Below are positions 45,262 to 57,101 of a stretch of DNA of 64,000 nucleotides, piece after piece (position 1 is the first letter of the stretch; each line of letters starts with the position of its first letter). Both the position numbers and the translations under genes were made by a program. The notes below the pieces were generated by a model that was not told the origin of the DNA, searched no databases, and saw only the letters and a list, made by a program, of their open reading frames with translations. Origin of the DNA: Proteromonas lacertae (Eukaryota > Sar > Bigyra > Opalinata > Proteromonadidae); assembly GCA_002245135.1 (NCBI GenBank), contig NGBS01001184.1, forward strand, positions 1-64,000, written 5' to 3'.

Positions 45262-48055
45262 ATGTTAAATACTTCATTATCACAAAGATATATAAGGAGA
45301 ACATTATGCAAATCCTTTTCTACATACAATTACAGTGTTATAGAGAAGAAATGGAAAGATAGAGTTATAAATCCCAAATCCCCAACACAGAATGGAAAGA
45401 ATTTCTATGTATTATCTATGTTCCCTTATCCATCTGGTAAATTGCATTTAGGTCATACAAGAGTGTATTTATTCTCATTTTTTGATATTTTAGTTATTCG
45501 ACATGTGATGTAATAGCAAGATACTATCGTCAGAAAGGATATAAAGTGAAAAATCCAATTGGATGGGATTCATTTGGTTTGCCAGCTGAAAATGCAGCAA
45601 TATCTCACAATATATCACCAGAAAAATGGACAAATAGTAATATTAAAGTAATGAGAGATGGATTATATGAAATGGGTATATCATTCGATTATGATGATGA
45701 AATTATGACTTCATCTCCTCTCTACTACCACTGGACACAATGGCTATTTATACAATTATTCAAAAATGGATTAGCCTATCAAAAAGAAGGAATAGTAAAC
45801 TGGGATCCAGTTGATAAGACAGTATTAGCTGATGAACAAGTCGATGAAGAAGGCAGATCGTGGAGATCAGGAGCATTGATTGAAAAGAAATCTCAAATGC
45901 AATGGTACTTCAGTATAACGAAATATGCAAGTCGATTGAAAAATGATTTAGAAAAACTGAAAGAATGGCCTGAAATAGTAAAAAATATACAAAAAGGATG
46001 GATTGGTGAAAGTAAAGGAGCTAATATCAAGTTCAAGTTCACAGGAAGTGAAAAAGATTTCATTACTGTTTATACTACAAGATTAGACACATTATATGGA
46101 GTTACCTTCATTGCAATTTCACCTTATCATCCTTATGTAGATTATATATTAAAAACACATGATAGAGATACTAAGAGATTGATATATGATATAAGAAATA
46201 GTATTTCAACTGATAGTGGAATGCAATTAAAAGGATATAAAACTCCATCAACATTATTAAATCCAATTACAAGTATATCTTTATATATTATATATTTGTT
46301 GTTTTTTAAATATATAGATGAAGAAATACCATTATATATTGCTAATTATGTTGTCGATACATATGCTACTCAAGCAATAATGGGATGTCCAGGACATGAT
46401 CTGAGAGATTATGAATTTGCCAAATTATACAATATACCTATTAAAACAGTAGTGAAAGGAAATAAAATACCACAACCTAATGAAGGAATATTGACAAACA
46501 GTGGTGAATATACAAGTATAATGTTATTAATTATTAATAGATTTAACTTCAAAAGAAGCCAAGAAAAGAATGATGAAAGAATTAGTTAACAAGAATTTAG
46601 GTGAATCTAAAATAAAGTATATAATATATATATATATATATATTAAATGTTTTGTATAGTTATCGTTTACATGATTGGTCAGTTTCTCGTCAAAGATATT
46701 GGGGTGTACCAATTCCCATTGTTCATTGTCACAACTGTGGAGCAGTTCCAGTTCCAGAGAGTGAATTACCATTATTATTACCAAATCTGTTCAAAGATCA
46801 AGATATCAATACATTGAAGAATAGAAGTCCATTACATACTGAAAAATGGAGAAAAACAAAGTGTCCAAAATGTGGTGGTGATGCTTTCAGAGATACTGAC
46901 ACTTTAGACACATTTGTTGATTCATCTTGGTATTATTTACGATATCATAGTTCACATGATGAAAATCAAATATTTGATAGTAAAATAGCTAATAAATGTG
47001 GAGCAGTGAATATATATATTGGTGGAATTGAACATGCTTATCAACACTTATTATATTCCAGATTTATACATAAATTCTTGTATGATTTGAAATTGATAAA
47101 TTTTGATGAACCTTTTTTGAAGTTACTTACTCCAGGTATTCTTCGATCTACTTCTTATAAATCAAAATCTACTGGATTATATTTAAGTCCATCCTCAGCT
47201 AGTGCAATAAGTAAAGATGACTTAATAATCCAAATGGAAAAGATGTCTAAATCTAAACTGAATGGTATTAAACCAAAGTTAATAATCAGTCAATATGGTG
47301 TGGATGTATTGAGATTGTCAATATTATTCGCTGCTCCAATTGATAGAGTATTAGATTGGCAACCACAAATACCATTATCACAAGTATAAATTTATTAATA
47401 TATATATATATATATATATATATAATAATTATTATTATAGTTGAGATGGTTGAATAAAATAAATGAATTAGTAGAAAGTGTAAAGAAAGAAAGAGAAGAA
47501 ATTAAAAATAAAAAGAAGAATAACACAATGCTTTTAGCTGAAAAATATAAATTAGAAACAATTAAGAATGAGACTATTAAAACAGTTACTGATTATTTCG
47601 AAATGCAATCATTTCATACTGCTATTGCTAGTTTAATGAAATATTTTAATAATTTGGTTGATTTGAAAAAGTATTGTTCCACTGATGAATATGTTGATGC
47701 TTTAAAGATATTTTTCCAATTATTATATCCATTAGCTCCACATATTTCATTAGAAATGTTTAATCAGTTGAAAAATGTTTCTGATAAAGAAGTAGATGAG
47801 ATTGTATATTTTAATATATATATTTATATACTATAATAGAGTTGGCCTAAGAGTAAAAAACTTTTAACAAAGTTAATACTTGTTGAATTGAATGGTAAAG
47901 TGAAGTATAGTGAAAAATGTAATGAAAATTTGAGTAATGAAGAGTATGTAAATAAATATGAAAGTAAAATAAGTAAAGATGTTGAAGGAAAGGAAAAGAA
48001 AGTGATGGTAATACACAAATTGAATAAGGTGATAATTAATTATATTATTCATTAA
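45262..48055 (+). CDS. LARS2: Leucyl-tRNA synthetase, bacterial/mitochondrial type
   Basis: Charges tRNA-Leu in the organelle. Presequence (MLNTSLSQRYIRRTLCKSFST), then the class I HIGH-type motif MFPYPSGKLHLGHTRVYS, GWDSFGLPAENAA, an editing (CP1) domain with TTRLDTLYGVTF and GCPGHDLRDYEFA (the editing Asp is present), SVSRQRYWGVPIP, the zinc-type CHNCG/CPKCGG pairs, KMSKSKLNG, and an anticodon-binding helical C-terminus. About seven introns, 25-55 nt; one is 25 nt (46520-46544) and two hold long TA runs (46622-46650, 47400-47425). The C-terminal domain is reduced compared with bacterial LeuRS. Bacterial rather than cytosolic type confirms a mitochondrial role. Confidence 0.93.
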
Positions 48056-49548
48056 CTATTTAATATTGAAGAATTTTTTTGATAATTCTTTCTTTTCTTT
48101 TTCAGATATTCCATCCAATTTGATTATTCTATCAATTGATAAAAATGTTTCTAAAAATGATTTTAATTCTGATTTATTCATATCTTGTTTTACTGTTATT
48201 GATAATTCTTCTAAACAATCAAAGATTTCTTCATTTTCTTTCATTAATCTTAATTCTCTATCATCTAACACATTTCCTGATAAATTGAGATTCCATAATG
48301 GTTTATAATCTTTTAATCTTTCTATTAACATTTTCAATCCTTTTTCACTCATGCCAATATCTAATTAAATAACATAATCATAATATACTGCATAAATTAT
48401 CATACTCAAACATATAAAAATATTTACATATTATCTCAATTCCTTCATCTCCAATTGGATTATTAAATATTGATATATGCTTTGATTCTTCTGATGATAA
48501 AGATTCTGCTAATTCTCTCAATCCTTTGGAAGTAATATTATTATTAGACAAATCAAGATATTCGTAATCAATCTGTTTAATTAATAAAATATGAGAATCA
48601 TTAATATTTAAATCTATTTCAATTTATATATGTAATAAATACTTGAAAAATCATAATCTAAACTATAATCACATCTTTTCTTTTTAACACAATAATCCAA
48701 ATAATATTCCAATTCTTCATTTGTCCATGATGAACATTTCATTTGAATAAATGGATTGCATTGATACAAACCTATTGAAAATGATTTTGTACAAATTGAT
48801 TTCAATCCATTCATTCTGATGTTATTTTCATTTAGAAATATTCTGTTATACATTTTTATTGAATCAATTCTATAATTATTGGATAATAATTCTACACTTT
48901 TATCGTCTATTGAGATGTTACTCAAATCTACCAATTGACCAAATCGCACTTTTCTCATTACACTCTAATCCTTTCAATTCTTCTGGGCTTGAAAAGTACC
49001 TATCATATATTTGCATTTCCTCCTCTCTTCTTAGCTTGTTTAAGAATAAATCACATAACTTTATGCTATTATCTTCTTCATATATTACGTTACTACTTTT
49101 CAAATTACTAATCATTATATCATATTCATTCAATATCATCAAAGCATCACATATTGAACTTATCATATTATAAATATCACCGTTAGATAAGAATTTACTC
49201 TGGATTATCTCTTCTAAATCTCTGAAATAATATTCTCTTGATATTATCACATATTTACTATAACTAATCATCTGTAAACTTTTAGAAGGAAAGACAAAGG
49301 ATTTACAATAATCTAACACTAATGAGAGATTCTCTGAGAATTTCAATACCTTCTTTTCTTTTATTTCACCCAAATTTAGTACCTTCACCACTTTAATATC
49401 ATTCTCATGTTGAACCACCAATTTTACTTCATTATCTCCTTTTTCTACCCTTTCTTTTATCTAAAATATAAACATTTAAAAATATCTCTGATTCAGAGGG
49501 TAATATTGACGATAACACTTTGGATATGTAAGATTTTAAGCAAAACAT
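48056..49548 (-). CDS. Truncated pseudokinase fused to leucine-rich repeats
   Basis: Start MFCLKSYISK at 49548, a long intron, then a kinase-like N-terminal part: VKVLNLGE and MISSICDALMILNEYDIMISNLKSSN, where the catalytic HRD is replaced by ISN; the Mg loop DFG is DLF (IKLCDLFLNKL); YFSSPEELKG and SAIWS resemble the P+1 and F-helix segments. The C-lobe stops there. A 25-nt intron (about 48923-48947) leads to LRR-type sequence (ELLSNNYRIDSIKM, FLNENNIRMNGLKSI, YLDLSNNNITSKGLREL, NLSGNVLDDRELRLM) ending KFFNIK. Without the catalytic Asp it is almost surely inactive. A decayed relative is at 33994-34503. Ligand and role unknown. Confidence 0.68.
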
Positions 49549-49663
49549 TTTCAAACTTGTTTGATTATCTAAAATAATAACCGTTTTATATCATTTTAAA
49601 ACGACTATATTTATAATTAATTTTAAACATAAAAATCATTAAATAATATAACATTCAACAAAA

Positions 49664-50652
49664 TTATGAAGTAATAAATGCTAACTTCTCTGCAACCATC
49701 AACTGAGTCTTTGTCAAATTAGATAAATACACAACCATCAACAAATCTTGTATACTATTCTTGTATGAGGTCTTAAACTCATCTAAGTTAATTCTTGGTA
49801 TAGCATTCAACGCATCAATTATTTCTCTACCAATTTCCTCATCACCTTGAATTTCGTGATTATTCACCTTCTTTACATATGTCAAACATTCATCTAATAA
49901 TTTCTTAATCTATTAATATGTTAATATTAATAATATACTTTTTCAATACTAATTTGTAACACTTCCCTTATATTCATAATTTCTTCTTTTGCTACCATAG
50001 TTTCACTTTTCTCATCATCTCTAATCATGGCATCTACAGCTAAAACTTCAGATAAATCCTGACTAAAGGAAATTTCAAGTTGATGGAATTGAACTCCAAG
50101 TGATTTTTGATTGAGTAAAAGTGGTCTGGATATATATGATTTAATATTAAGCTTATCTGACGTTAATGTAGTATCAACAACTAATATCAACTATATACAA
50201 ATAGAAATTAATAACAAAAAAAGTATACAGAAGAAGGAAATCGTTTTTCATAGTACTCATGGATTGAACATGATTGAATTGATAAATGTTGAGCAGAATT
50301 TCCTGTTGTAAACCAACCGATTACTTGTTCTTTTGGATTAACTTTTAAATGCATTTGTTCCATCTGTTCTGCATAATCTTTTGGAAATACAAACACCTTG
50401 TATAATATAAATGAATAAAGAATTATACTCCATCTACTTCTCTAGCAGGTACTGCAAAACAATTTCTTATTTCATATACATCATCACTATAATAGCCTAA
50501 TAATGTACCTACATGAATATCAGAGTAAAATATATACCAAATGCTCGATCTCTATCAGTTCCTCTACGAATATGATAGTCTAATATAGAGAATATAACAG
50601 ATGGGCTTAAAATCACTTTAGGGTGCTTATTAATGATATTAGAACTTGACAT
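49664..50652 (-). CDS. EIF3F: Eukaryotic translation initiation factor 3 subunit F
   Basis: MPN-domain subunit of eIF3. Starts MSSSNIINKHPKVILSPSVIFSILD, then GTLLGYYSDDVYEIRNCFAVPARE, FPKDYAEQMEQMHLKVNPKEQVIGWFTTG, SIHEYYEKRFPS and the second half VDTTLTSDKLNIKSYISRPL, all in line with human eIF3f (VIGTLLG, NCFSVPHNE, GWYATG, IHEYYSRE). The JAMM zinc-protease residues are absent, as usual for eIF3f. Four introns; one (near 50400-50430) ends ACAAG, an AAG acceptor rather than TAG. The C-terminal helices end TKTQLMVAEKLAFITS. About 295 residues. Confidence 0.92.
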
Positions 50653-50743
50653 TTCTATCAAAATGCAAAAAGAGGCTTGAATAATTACAAGCTATTTTCT
50701 TTTTCTTTTTTATCTTTTCTCTTAATCAATACAGTATTTGTAT

Positions 50744-53269
50744 ATGTATTGTGCATATTGTGGAAAAGAAGGCCATAAAAGATGTAGTAGATGTAAAAGT
50801 GTAACATATTGCAGTTCCGATTGTCAAAAAGCACATTGGAAACAACATAAAGGAGAATGCAAATTATTAGCAAAACCTATTGCTTCTAATAAAACTATAA
50901 GTGAATTAGAGGATGAAATTAAAGTATTTTTGTTTTATTTATTTTAGAAAGCTGAAATAGAATTACGAAAAGCAACAGAATTGCAACAAGAATCTATAAA
51001 GAAATACGAAGAAGCAAGAAAAGAGGCAAACATAGATGATGGAAAAGAATATAGTTATATTCCTCCAGCACCGTCAATAGAACCAACTACTAAAGCTCCA
51101 TCTGACCCAAAAGAACTGTTGTCTTATGCAAGAGAAACAACAGAATCATTGAAATCTGTTGAGAAAACTTTAAATGAAACAACAAATAAATGTAGTACAT
51201 TAAAGACATCTTTATCTGAATATAATAAAAATGGAATAATAATTGATAATATAGAAAAATCAATGCAAAAATCACTGGTGAATGAAATAGAGGATAATGA
51301 AATTTATGAAAAATCAAACTATTACAATTGGTCACAAAATGTATATAATAGTTAATAATTCATTTTAATAGCATAGTGATATAACAATGGTAATTGAAAT
51401 TCCACATAAAGTCAATAAGAGAGATATAAACATTCAGTTTAGTGATAAATATGTAAAAATAGAAAGTAAAGATATTCATATAGAAGGTGAATTACTGAAT
51501 AGAATTAATACTTCCAACTGCTTATGGGGAATTGATGATAATGGATTATTGATTGTTACTATTAATAAATATAAGAATGAAATATGGCCAAGATTGTTTA
51601 AGAATGATAAGAATGAAAAAATACAAAACAATAAACAAGGGAATAAAGATATACCAAAAACGAATGTATTATGTATTATAATTATATAAATAATAGAAGA
51701 ATATGAAATTAATTGAAGGATGTAATATATCAGGACCATTATATTGTATAAGAGGAAATGAAATAAGTGTAGAATATAATATAAACAACTTTGAACCAAA
51801 AGATAGAGATTTTATTGGATTATATAATTTTCATGAAAAAGACAATGACAATTTCATTGATAGTGGATGGTGTGATGGGAATAAAAGAGGTGAAGTAATG
51901 TTGAATATTCCAGAATATTTAGAAGAAGGAAATTATGAAGTATTTATATATATATATATATATATATATCATTATTAGATTCGTTATATATCTAGTAGTA
52001 ATGATATAATCTGTTTTTACATTATTAAAGTAATGAATGGATCAACAGTTGATAAAGATGAATCAGTACTAGTAGAACATATTGATTATTTAGTTGAGAA
52101 TGTTATAAATTTACAATGTTATAATATGTATATATAGAGGAATGAATTATTCTTAATAGTTATATAAAATGTGAGAATAACAGTAAGAAATGTGAAATTT
52201 TATATGAGAAAAAGATATGTAAATTTCATTATTCAGATAATACAAAGAAGAGTTATACAATTGAGATTAAATTAGATATTGATATTAACATCAGTAAAAG
52301 CATATGTGAATTTACAGTATAATAATAATAATTATATAAATACATATATGAATAGAATTCATTTATAATTATCAAATTGCCTTATGAAGTTAAAAAGACT
52401 GATCATTTCATTAATTCACTTGAAATAGTATATATATGTTTTTACTTATGTATTTAATATTAATTAGAATGATATAATGCCAAGTGATATTATTGATGAT
52501 AAATGTTTCATATGTAATGATTGTAATTCAATAATTATATCAGAGAATCAAATAAAAAATCATAAAATCATTCCATCTAGTCATTTTATTGAGTTTTTAC
52601 CTTATATATTTTGTGAAGGAGAATTACCAGAATGTTTTAGTAATGTATATATATCATCTATCTATTAATTGCTAATAGATTGATGATTGTTATAAAAGCA
52701 TAAAAGACACTCAAGTTATAAGTGATTATTATATAATTATCAATGAATCTAACATTACAAGTGGTTCTTTAGAATATAAAGATAATACAATCTACTGTAA
52801 AAAGTGTAATAATCCATTAGGATATAAAGATAAAGAAGATTTGATATTTTATAAGAGTGAAATACATAATAATATTGATGATGATGAAAAACATCATAAT
52901 TTAACAATAAGTAAAATTATAGCAAGAGAATTGTTACAAATGATTGAAAATGAAAATATATACTATTATATAATAAAAGAAAGTGATGATAATAGTATTA
53001 AAGATGATATAAGGATTTTAACTCTGTTTATATTGAATAAAAACATTAAAGTAGGAAAGAATGATGAAACTTTAAGATCATCTTTAAAGATAAAATATAA
53101 TTGCTATATAAATCCTTCTAAAGAAATATTAGAGAAATGGAATAATAAACTACCTACACACTCGTTACAATTACCAAAAAAGCATTTTGATTCAATTTTG
53201 GGTGATTTAATGAATTTGGCAGATTATCTTCCAAAAGATAAGATGAAGATAGGATATTTGTTTATTTGA
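50744..53269 (+). CDS. MYND zinc finger - CS - SKICH-like - UBE3D (HECT_2-like) fusion protein
   Basis: Four segments that look like separate genes join in frame through introns of 24-40 nt. Segment 1: MYND finger (CAYCGKEGHKRCSRCKSVTYCSSDC...HWKQHKGEC in outline), then a helical linker. Segment 2: CS domain starting YYNWSQN, joined by intron about 51341-51370 to HSDITMVIEIPHKVNKRDINIQF and ending CLWGIDDNGLLIVTI. Segment 3: SKICH-like beta sandwich (CIRGNEISVEYN...RDFIGLYNFHE) after intron about 51669-51699. Segment 4: UBE3D-type, with CFICNDCNSIII, HKIIPSSHFIEFLPYIFC, CKKCNNPLGYKD and a C-terminus ending MNLADYLPKDKMKIGYLF. The start is the ATG at 50744. MYND-CS and UBE3D parts are each secure; the joins rest on phase and splice fit. 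The protein (about 740 residues) could be a ubiquitin ligase with chaperone-like adaptors. Confidence 0.6.
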
Positions 53270-53616
53270 TGAAAATAATTGAATTAATTCTTAATATTTA
53301 CTGATTATTGTTTAATTTTTCATTTTTTTGAACCTGCATAAGTAATTATACATATAAACATCAAACTTCTATATAGATGTGTTAATATATACATTAAAAT
53401 CAATGAAAAGGACAAATTACCTTTATGCAATAATTTCACAAATGAACATGATGTAATATATCCCAATATACAACACATTGCTTGATACATTTTTATATTG
53501 TTAACTCTTTATACTGGTAGAGAAAAAACACTTCAAAAATATTGGTAAATTTTTGTGTAATTATGACAATTGTGAAGTAATTGACAATCAATCTTTAAAA
53601 ATCTTTGGATTTCTCA
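53270..53616. other. Intergenic
   Basis: 347 bp, AT-rich, between the fusion gene and the AP-4 mu gene, both on the plus strand. No exon, RNA gene or strong motif seen. Confidence 0.45.
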
Positions 53617-55032
53617 ATGTCTTTCTCACAGTTTTATGTTTTGTCATCTCGAGGTGATCCTATATTATATAGAGATTGTATTATAACTATGATATGATAT
53701 TATTACAATAGATAGACAGGATTTACCGAAGACAACAATGGAAGTATTTTTCAGAAAAATATCATTTTGGCAAGGAGATCCACCTCCATTTTTTGTATTT
53801 AATTTTTGTTTATATATTAGAATGCTGAAGGTATAAATTATATATGGGCTAGAAAGAATGGCATATATTTTGTATGTACAGCAAGGTTTAATGTATCACC
53901 TACAGTAACAGTTGAACTTATAAACAGAATTATTCAGTTATTTGCTGATTATTGTGGTAAATTGACAGAACAAGATCTAAGAGAGAATTACCTATTATTA
54001 TATGAAGTATTAGATGAAGTTGATGATTTTGGATATCCACAAGACTCATCTGCTGAAGTTCTTAAACAACATGTGTTTAATACATCAGGATCAGTGTGGG
54101 ATACAATATCACCAGTATATTATTATTATTATATTCACTTATTTATATTAACATAGACTGGAGGACCAGTATCAGATATATCAATTGTGAATAGTAATGC
54201 AAAAGACAAGAATGAATTATTCGTAGATGTTGTTGAAAGGTTACACTGTACATTTAACTCAAATGGAGATATTATAATGAGTTCAATTGATGGACAAATT
54301 AATATAAAATCATTCTTACAAGAAAATCCAGTTGTTACATTAACTCTTGATCCGAATATAATCGTAGGAAGGCAAAAAGCAGCAGAAGCTGGTGGTGGAA
54401 TAGGACATATCATATTAGATGATGCAAATCTACATGAATGTATTGATTCACATCAATTTGAAGAATCTAAAATGTTGGTGTTTTACCCACCTGATGGTGA
54501 GTTTACTGCAATGTATTATCGTATTACATCTCCTTATAATCCACCATTTATGATTTATCCAATGATTGATCAGGAAATAGACACAAAAGTTGAATTAATT
54601 ATAAAATTAGTCGGGACTTATGCAAAGGAAATGTATGCTAGTAATGTTGGTTTGACATTTAATGCACCTGCATCTACTTTAACATGTACAACCAATTTAC
54701 CTGATGGAGTGACTGGAGAATCATGTGATTATAGAGAAAAAGAGAAAAAAGTTGTTTGGCAAATTGAAAAATGTGATGGTCAAGGAGAACATTTATTAAG
54801 AGTTGTATTTAGTTTGGATTCTCCAGCATCTGCTCATATTAGAAAGGAGATTGGACCATTAATGTATATATTATTATTATTATAAAATAGTTGTACATTT
54901 GCCATTCCTGGTGTTATGACATCACCATTAAAGATAGTAAAATGTGAAGTTGAGGATAAAACACCTAAGAACAAAGCAAAGAAATGGCTGAGAAGGTTGA
55001 CAACTAACTCATCTTACGTCTGTAGATTATAA
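53617..55032 (+). CDS. AP4M1: AP-4 adaptor complex mu subunit
   Basis: Cargo-binding medium chain of the AP-4 coat at the trans-Golgi. N-terminal longin-like part (SQFYVLSSRGDPILYRD, as in human SQFFVLSSKGDPLIYKD), VSPTVTVELINRIIQLFADYCG, NYLLLYEVLDEVDDFGYPQ, and a mu homology domain (ELFVDVVERLHCTFNSNGDI, SFLQENPVVTLTLDP, HQFEESKMLVFYPPDGEFTAMYYRI) ending KKWLRRLTTNSSYVCRL, close to human KWVRHLSHSDAYVIRI. Introns about 53670-53702, 53799-53821, 54116-54158 and 54863-54889. About 430 residues, normal. AP-4 is patchily kept in eukaryotes, so its presence is informative. Confidence 0.92.
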
Positions 55033-55296
55033 ATTCTATTTTCATATAATAATTTTGTGTGTATATAGTATTAAAATCACAACAATATACAACTAAATCT
55101 CTTCATTTTAAATAGATACTGAGATTATTAGAATTGTGAGTGATTTAACGAATTTGACAAAATATATTCTAAAACATAAGATAAAGATGTATATCGAATT
55201 AAATTTCATAATTTGCCAAAATCCTTTGTGTTTTTTTAAGAAAATACAAAAATTAATAACATTTAAACATAAGTGAATGATTAATTACATATTTAG

Positions 55297-56887
55297 TTAC
55301 TTCTGATCAGTTAAAGCTTTTCCTGTTGTTTCTATTTCACATTATTAAACTTAATAAATGATATATGCATATACCTGGTAAATATCTTATCATATACACA
55401 AAATACATCAAACCAATTTCTAATAATAATAAAAATAGAGTAGTCAATCCTAATTTCATAATATATGGAAATATATAAGTCATAGCACAGGAAGACAACC
55501 ATGATAAACAAATCGACAATTCACAAGCTTGAGCTATAAAACAAATACATATAAAAATAAAAAATAAATCATACATCTAACATGCAATGGAAATACTTCA
55601 GTTGCCCAAGCGAAGAATGAACCACCAATTCCAATTTGAAATCCTAGAATAACTAATACTAACGATATAATAGTGAATATATTGATTAATAAATATGGAG
55701 CAATAGAACTACCTAAAACACCAACCATCATCATTATTGAACCAATCATATAAGTATTTCTTCTTCCTAAATAATCCATTGAAATGGATGATAAGAAAGT
55801 ACCAATTAAACTTACCACTCCACCTATAATAATGGAATATAACAACACATCTTTAATTTTTATTTCATACAATATGAATGAAACATATGTAATTAGACCA
55901 TTCACACCAACACAATTCAAATGACTTCCTATGATTATTGACAATAAAATATTCCTCCATTCTTTTAAACTATACAAATTTGATGTTGTTGTTGTTTTCA
56001 TTTCTGTTGTTGTTGTTGTTGTTGCAACTGTAGATATATCAGTAGTGAGTGTAGATGTCGGTGTAAATGCTGTTTCAGCAGATGATTCATTCTCACATGT
56101 TAGTAATGGTAATTTTTCACTTGCTTTTGATCCACTTTCTACATAATCTATTAATAATAATATGTATGATAATAATAATATACATGGAGATTCTTGTATA
56201 AAGAACGTTAATATAAACAAACAGAGTGGATCTAATATAATAGAAATAAACTGAACTTGCCAATTCCAAGTTGGAATACATTTTACTTTATCTAAACTGA
56301 AATAACCACCTACTCCAATGTAATTTGATACTTCTGCTACTATAAAACCTATTGCAGAAGCAAATGATACTAATCCACCAACTAAACCTCTCTTTTTTGG
56401 ATCTACAACTTCAGATGAGTAAAGTGGACATACAGTTGAGAAATATCCACCGATAATTCCACAACAAATACGAATTAATGTTGAAACCCAAAAGTTATTA
56501 ACAACACAATTTAAAATACAGAAAACTACACCAAATAATGCAGAATATCTCAGTGTCTATAGTAAAATACTTTAATTCTATACTTTCACTCTACCAAATT
56601 TATCGGCAGTTCTTACACCAACTCCAGCACCGATAACCATTCCAAATGTAAAACTTGACATATAAATACTCTAATTGAAAAAAAGAGAAGAATATTTACT
56701 TGGTATGCATCTAATTTTGATTGAGATATATTGCTTACATCAAACCAGCTGCATTGAAGCATTGATCCAATGATTCCACCCAAGATACAGAATTGAAAGC
56801 CATAAAATGCTCCTCCCAATAGATTAACAACGGCTATAGCATTAACATATTTATCATAATTATAATACCAGGTATAAGTACAGACAT
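55297..56887 (-). CDS. MFS sugar transporter, second copy
   Basis: Twelve-TM sugar porter in about six exons. MSVLIPAVVNLLGGAFYGF start (ATG 56885-56887, followed by a 35-nt intron); RTADKFGRVK loop, LIRICCGIIGGYFSTVCPLYSSEVVDPKKRG, ESP (start of the central loop), an acidic/Thr-rich cytoplasmic loop (TTDISTVATTTT...), MDYLGRRNTYMIGS, WATEVFPLHVR and the end PETTGKALTDQK reached through an intron near 55322-55364. The PESPR-type motif is reduced to ESPYYVESG. The central loop is longer than usual. Only distant from the transporter at 5563-7054. Substrate unknown. Confidence 0.82.
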
Positions 56888-56986
56888 TTATGCAAACAAG
56901 AGAATTAGGTTAATCTTAAGAAAAATGTATATTTTCAATCATAAAATCCCAATATTAAACCCAATTAAAAACAACAAAATCAATAT

Positions 56987-57066
56987 TTAATAACGCTGAT
57001 ACATGTTTGGAGGAACATTCAATAAAGCACCTCTATTATCGTCTATAAAAATAAAAAATAAATATT

Positions 57067-57101
<35 letters not shown>

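Noticed and set aside
45262..48055. Bacterial contamination because of bacterial-type LeuRS
   Set aside because: The gene has spliceosomal micro-introns and a presequence, so it is a nuclear gene for the mitochondrial enzyme.
51387..51689. CS domain as a separate small gene starting at 51387
   Set aside because: The upstream exon ending YYNWSQN supplies the missing first strand of the CS fold through an in-frame intron, so it belongs to the larger fusion gene.
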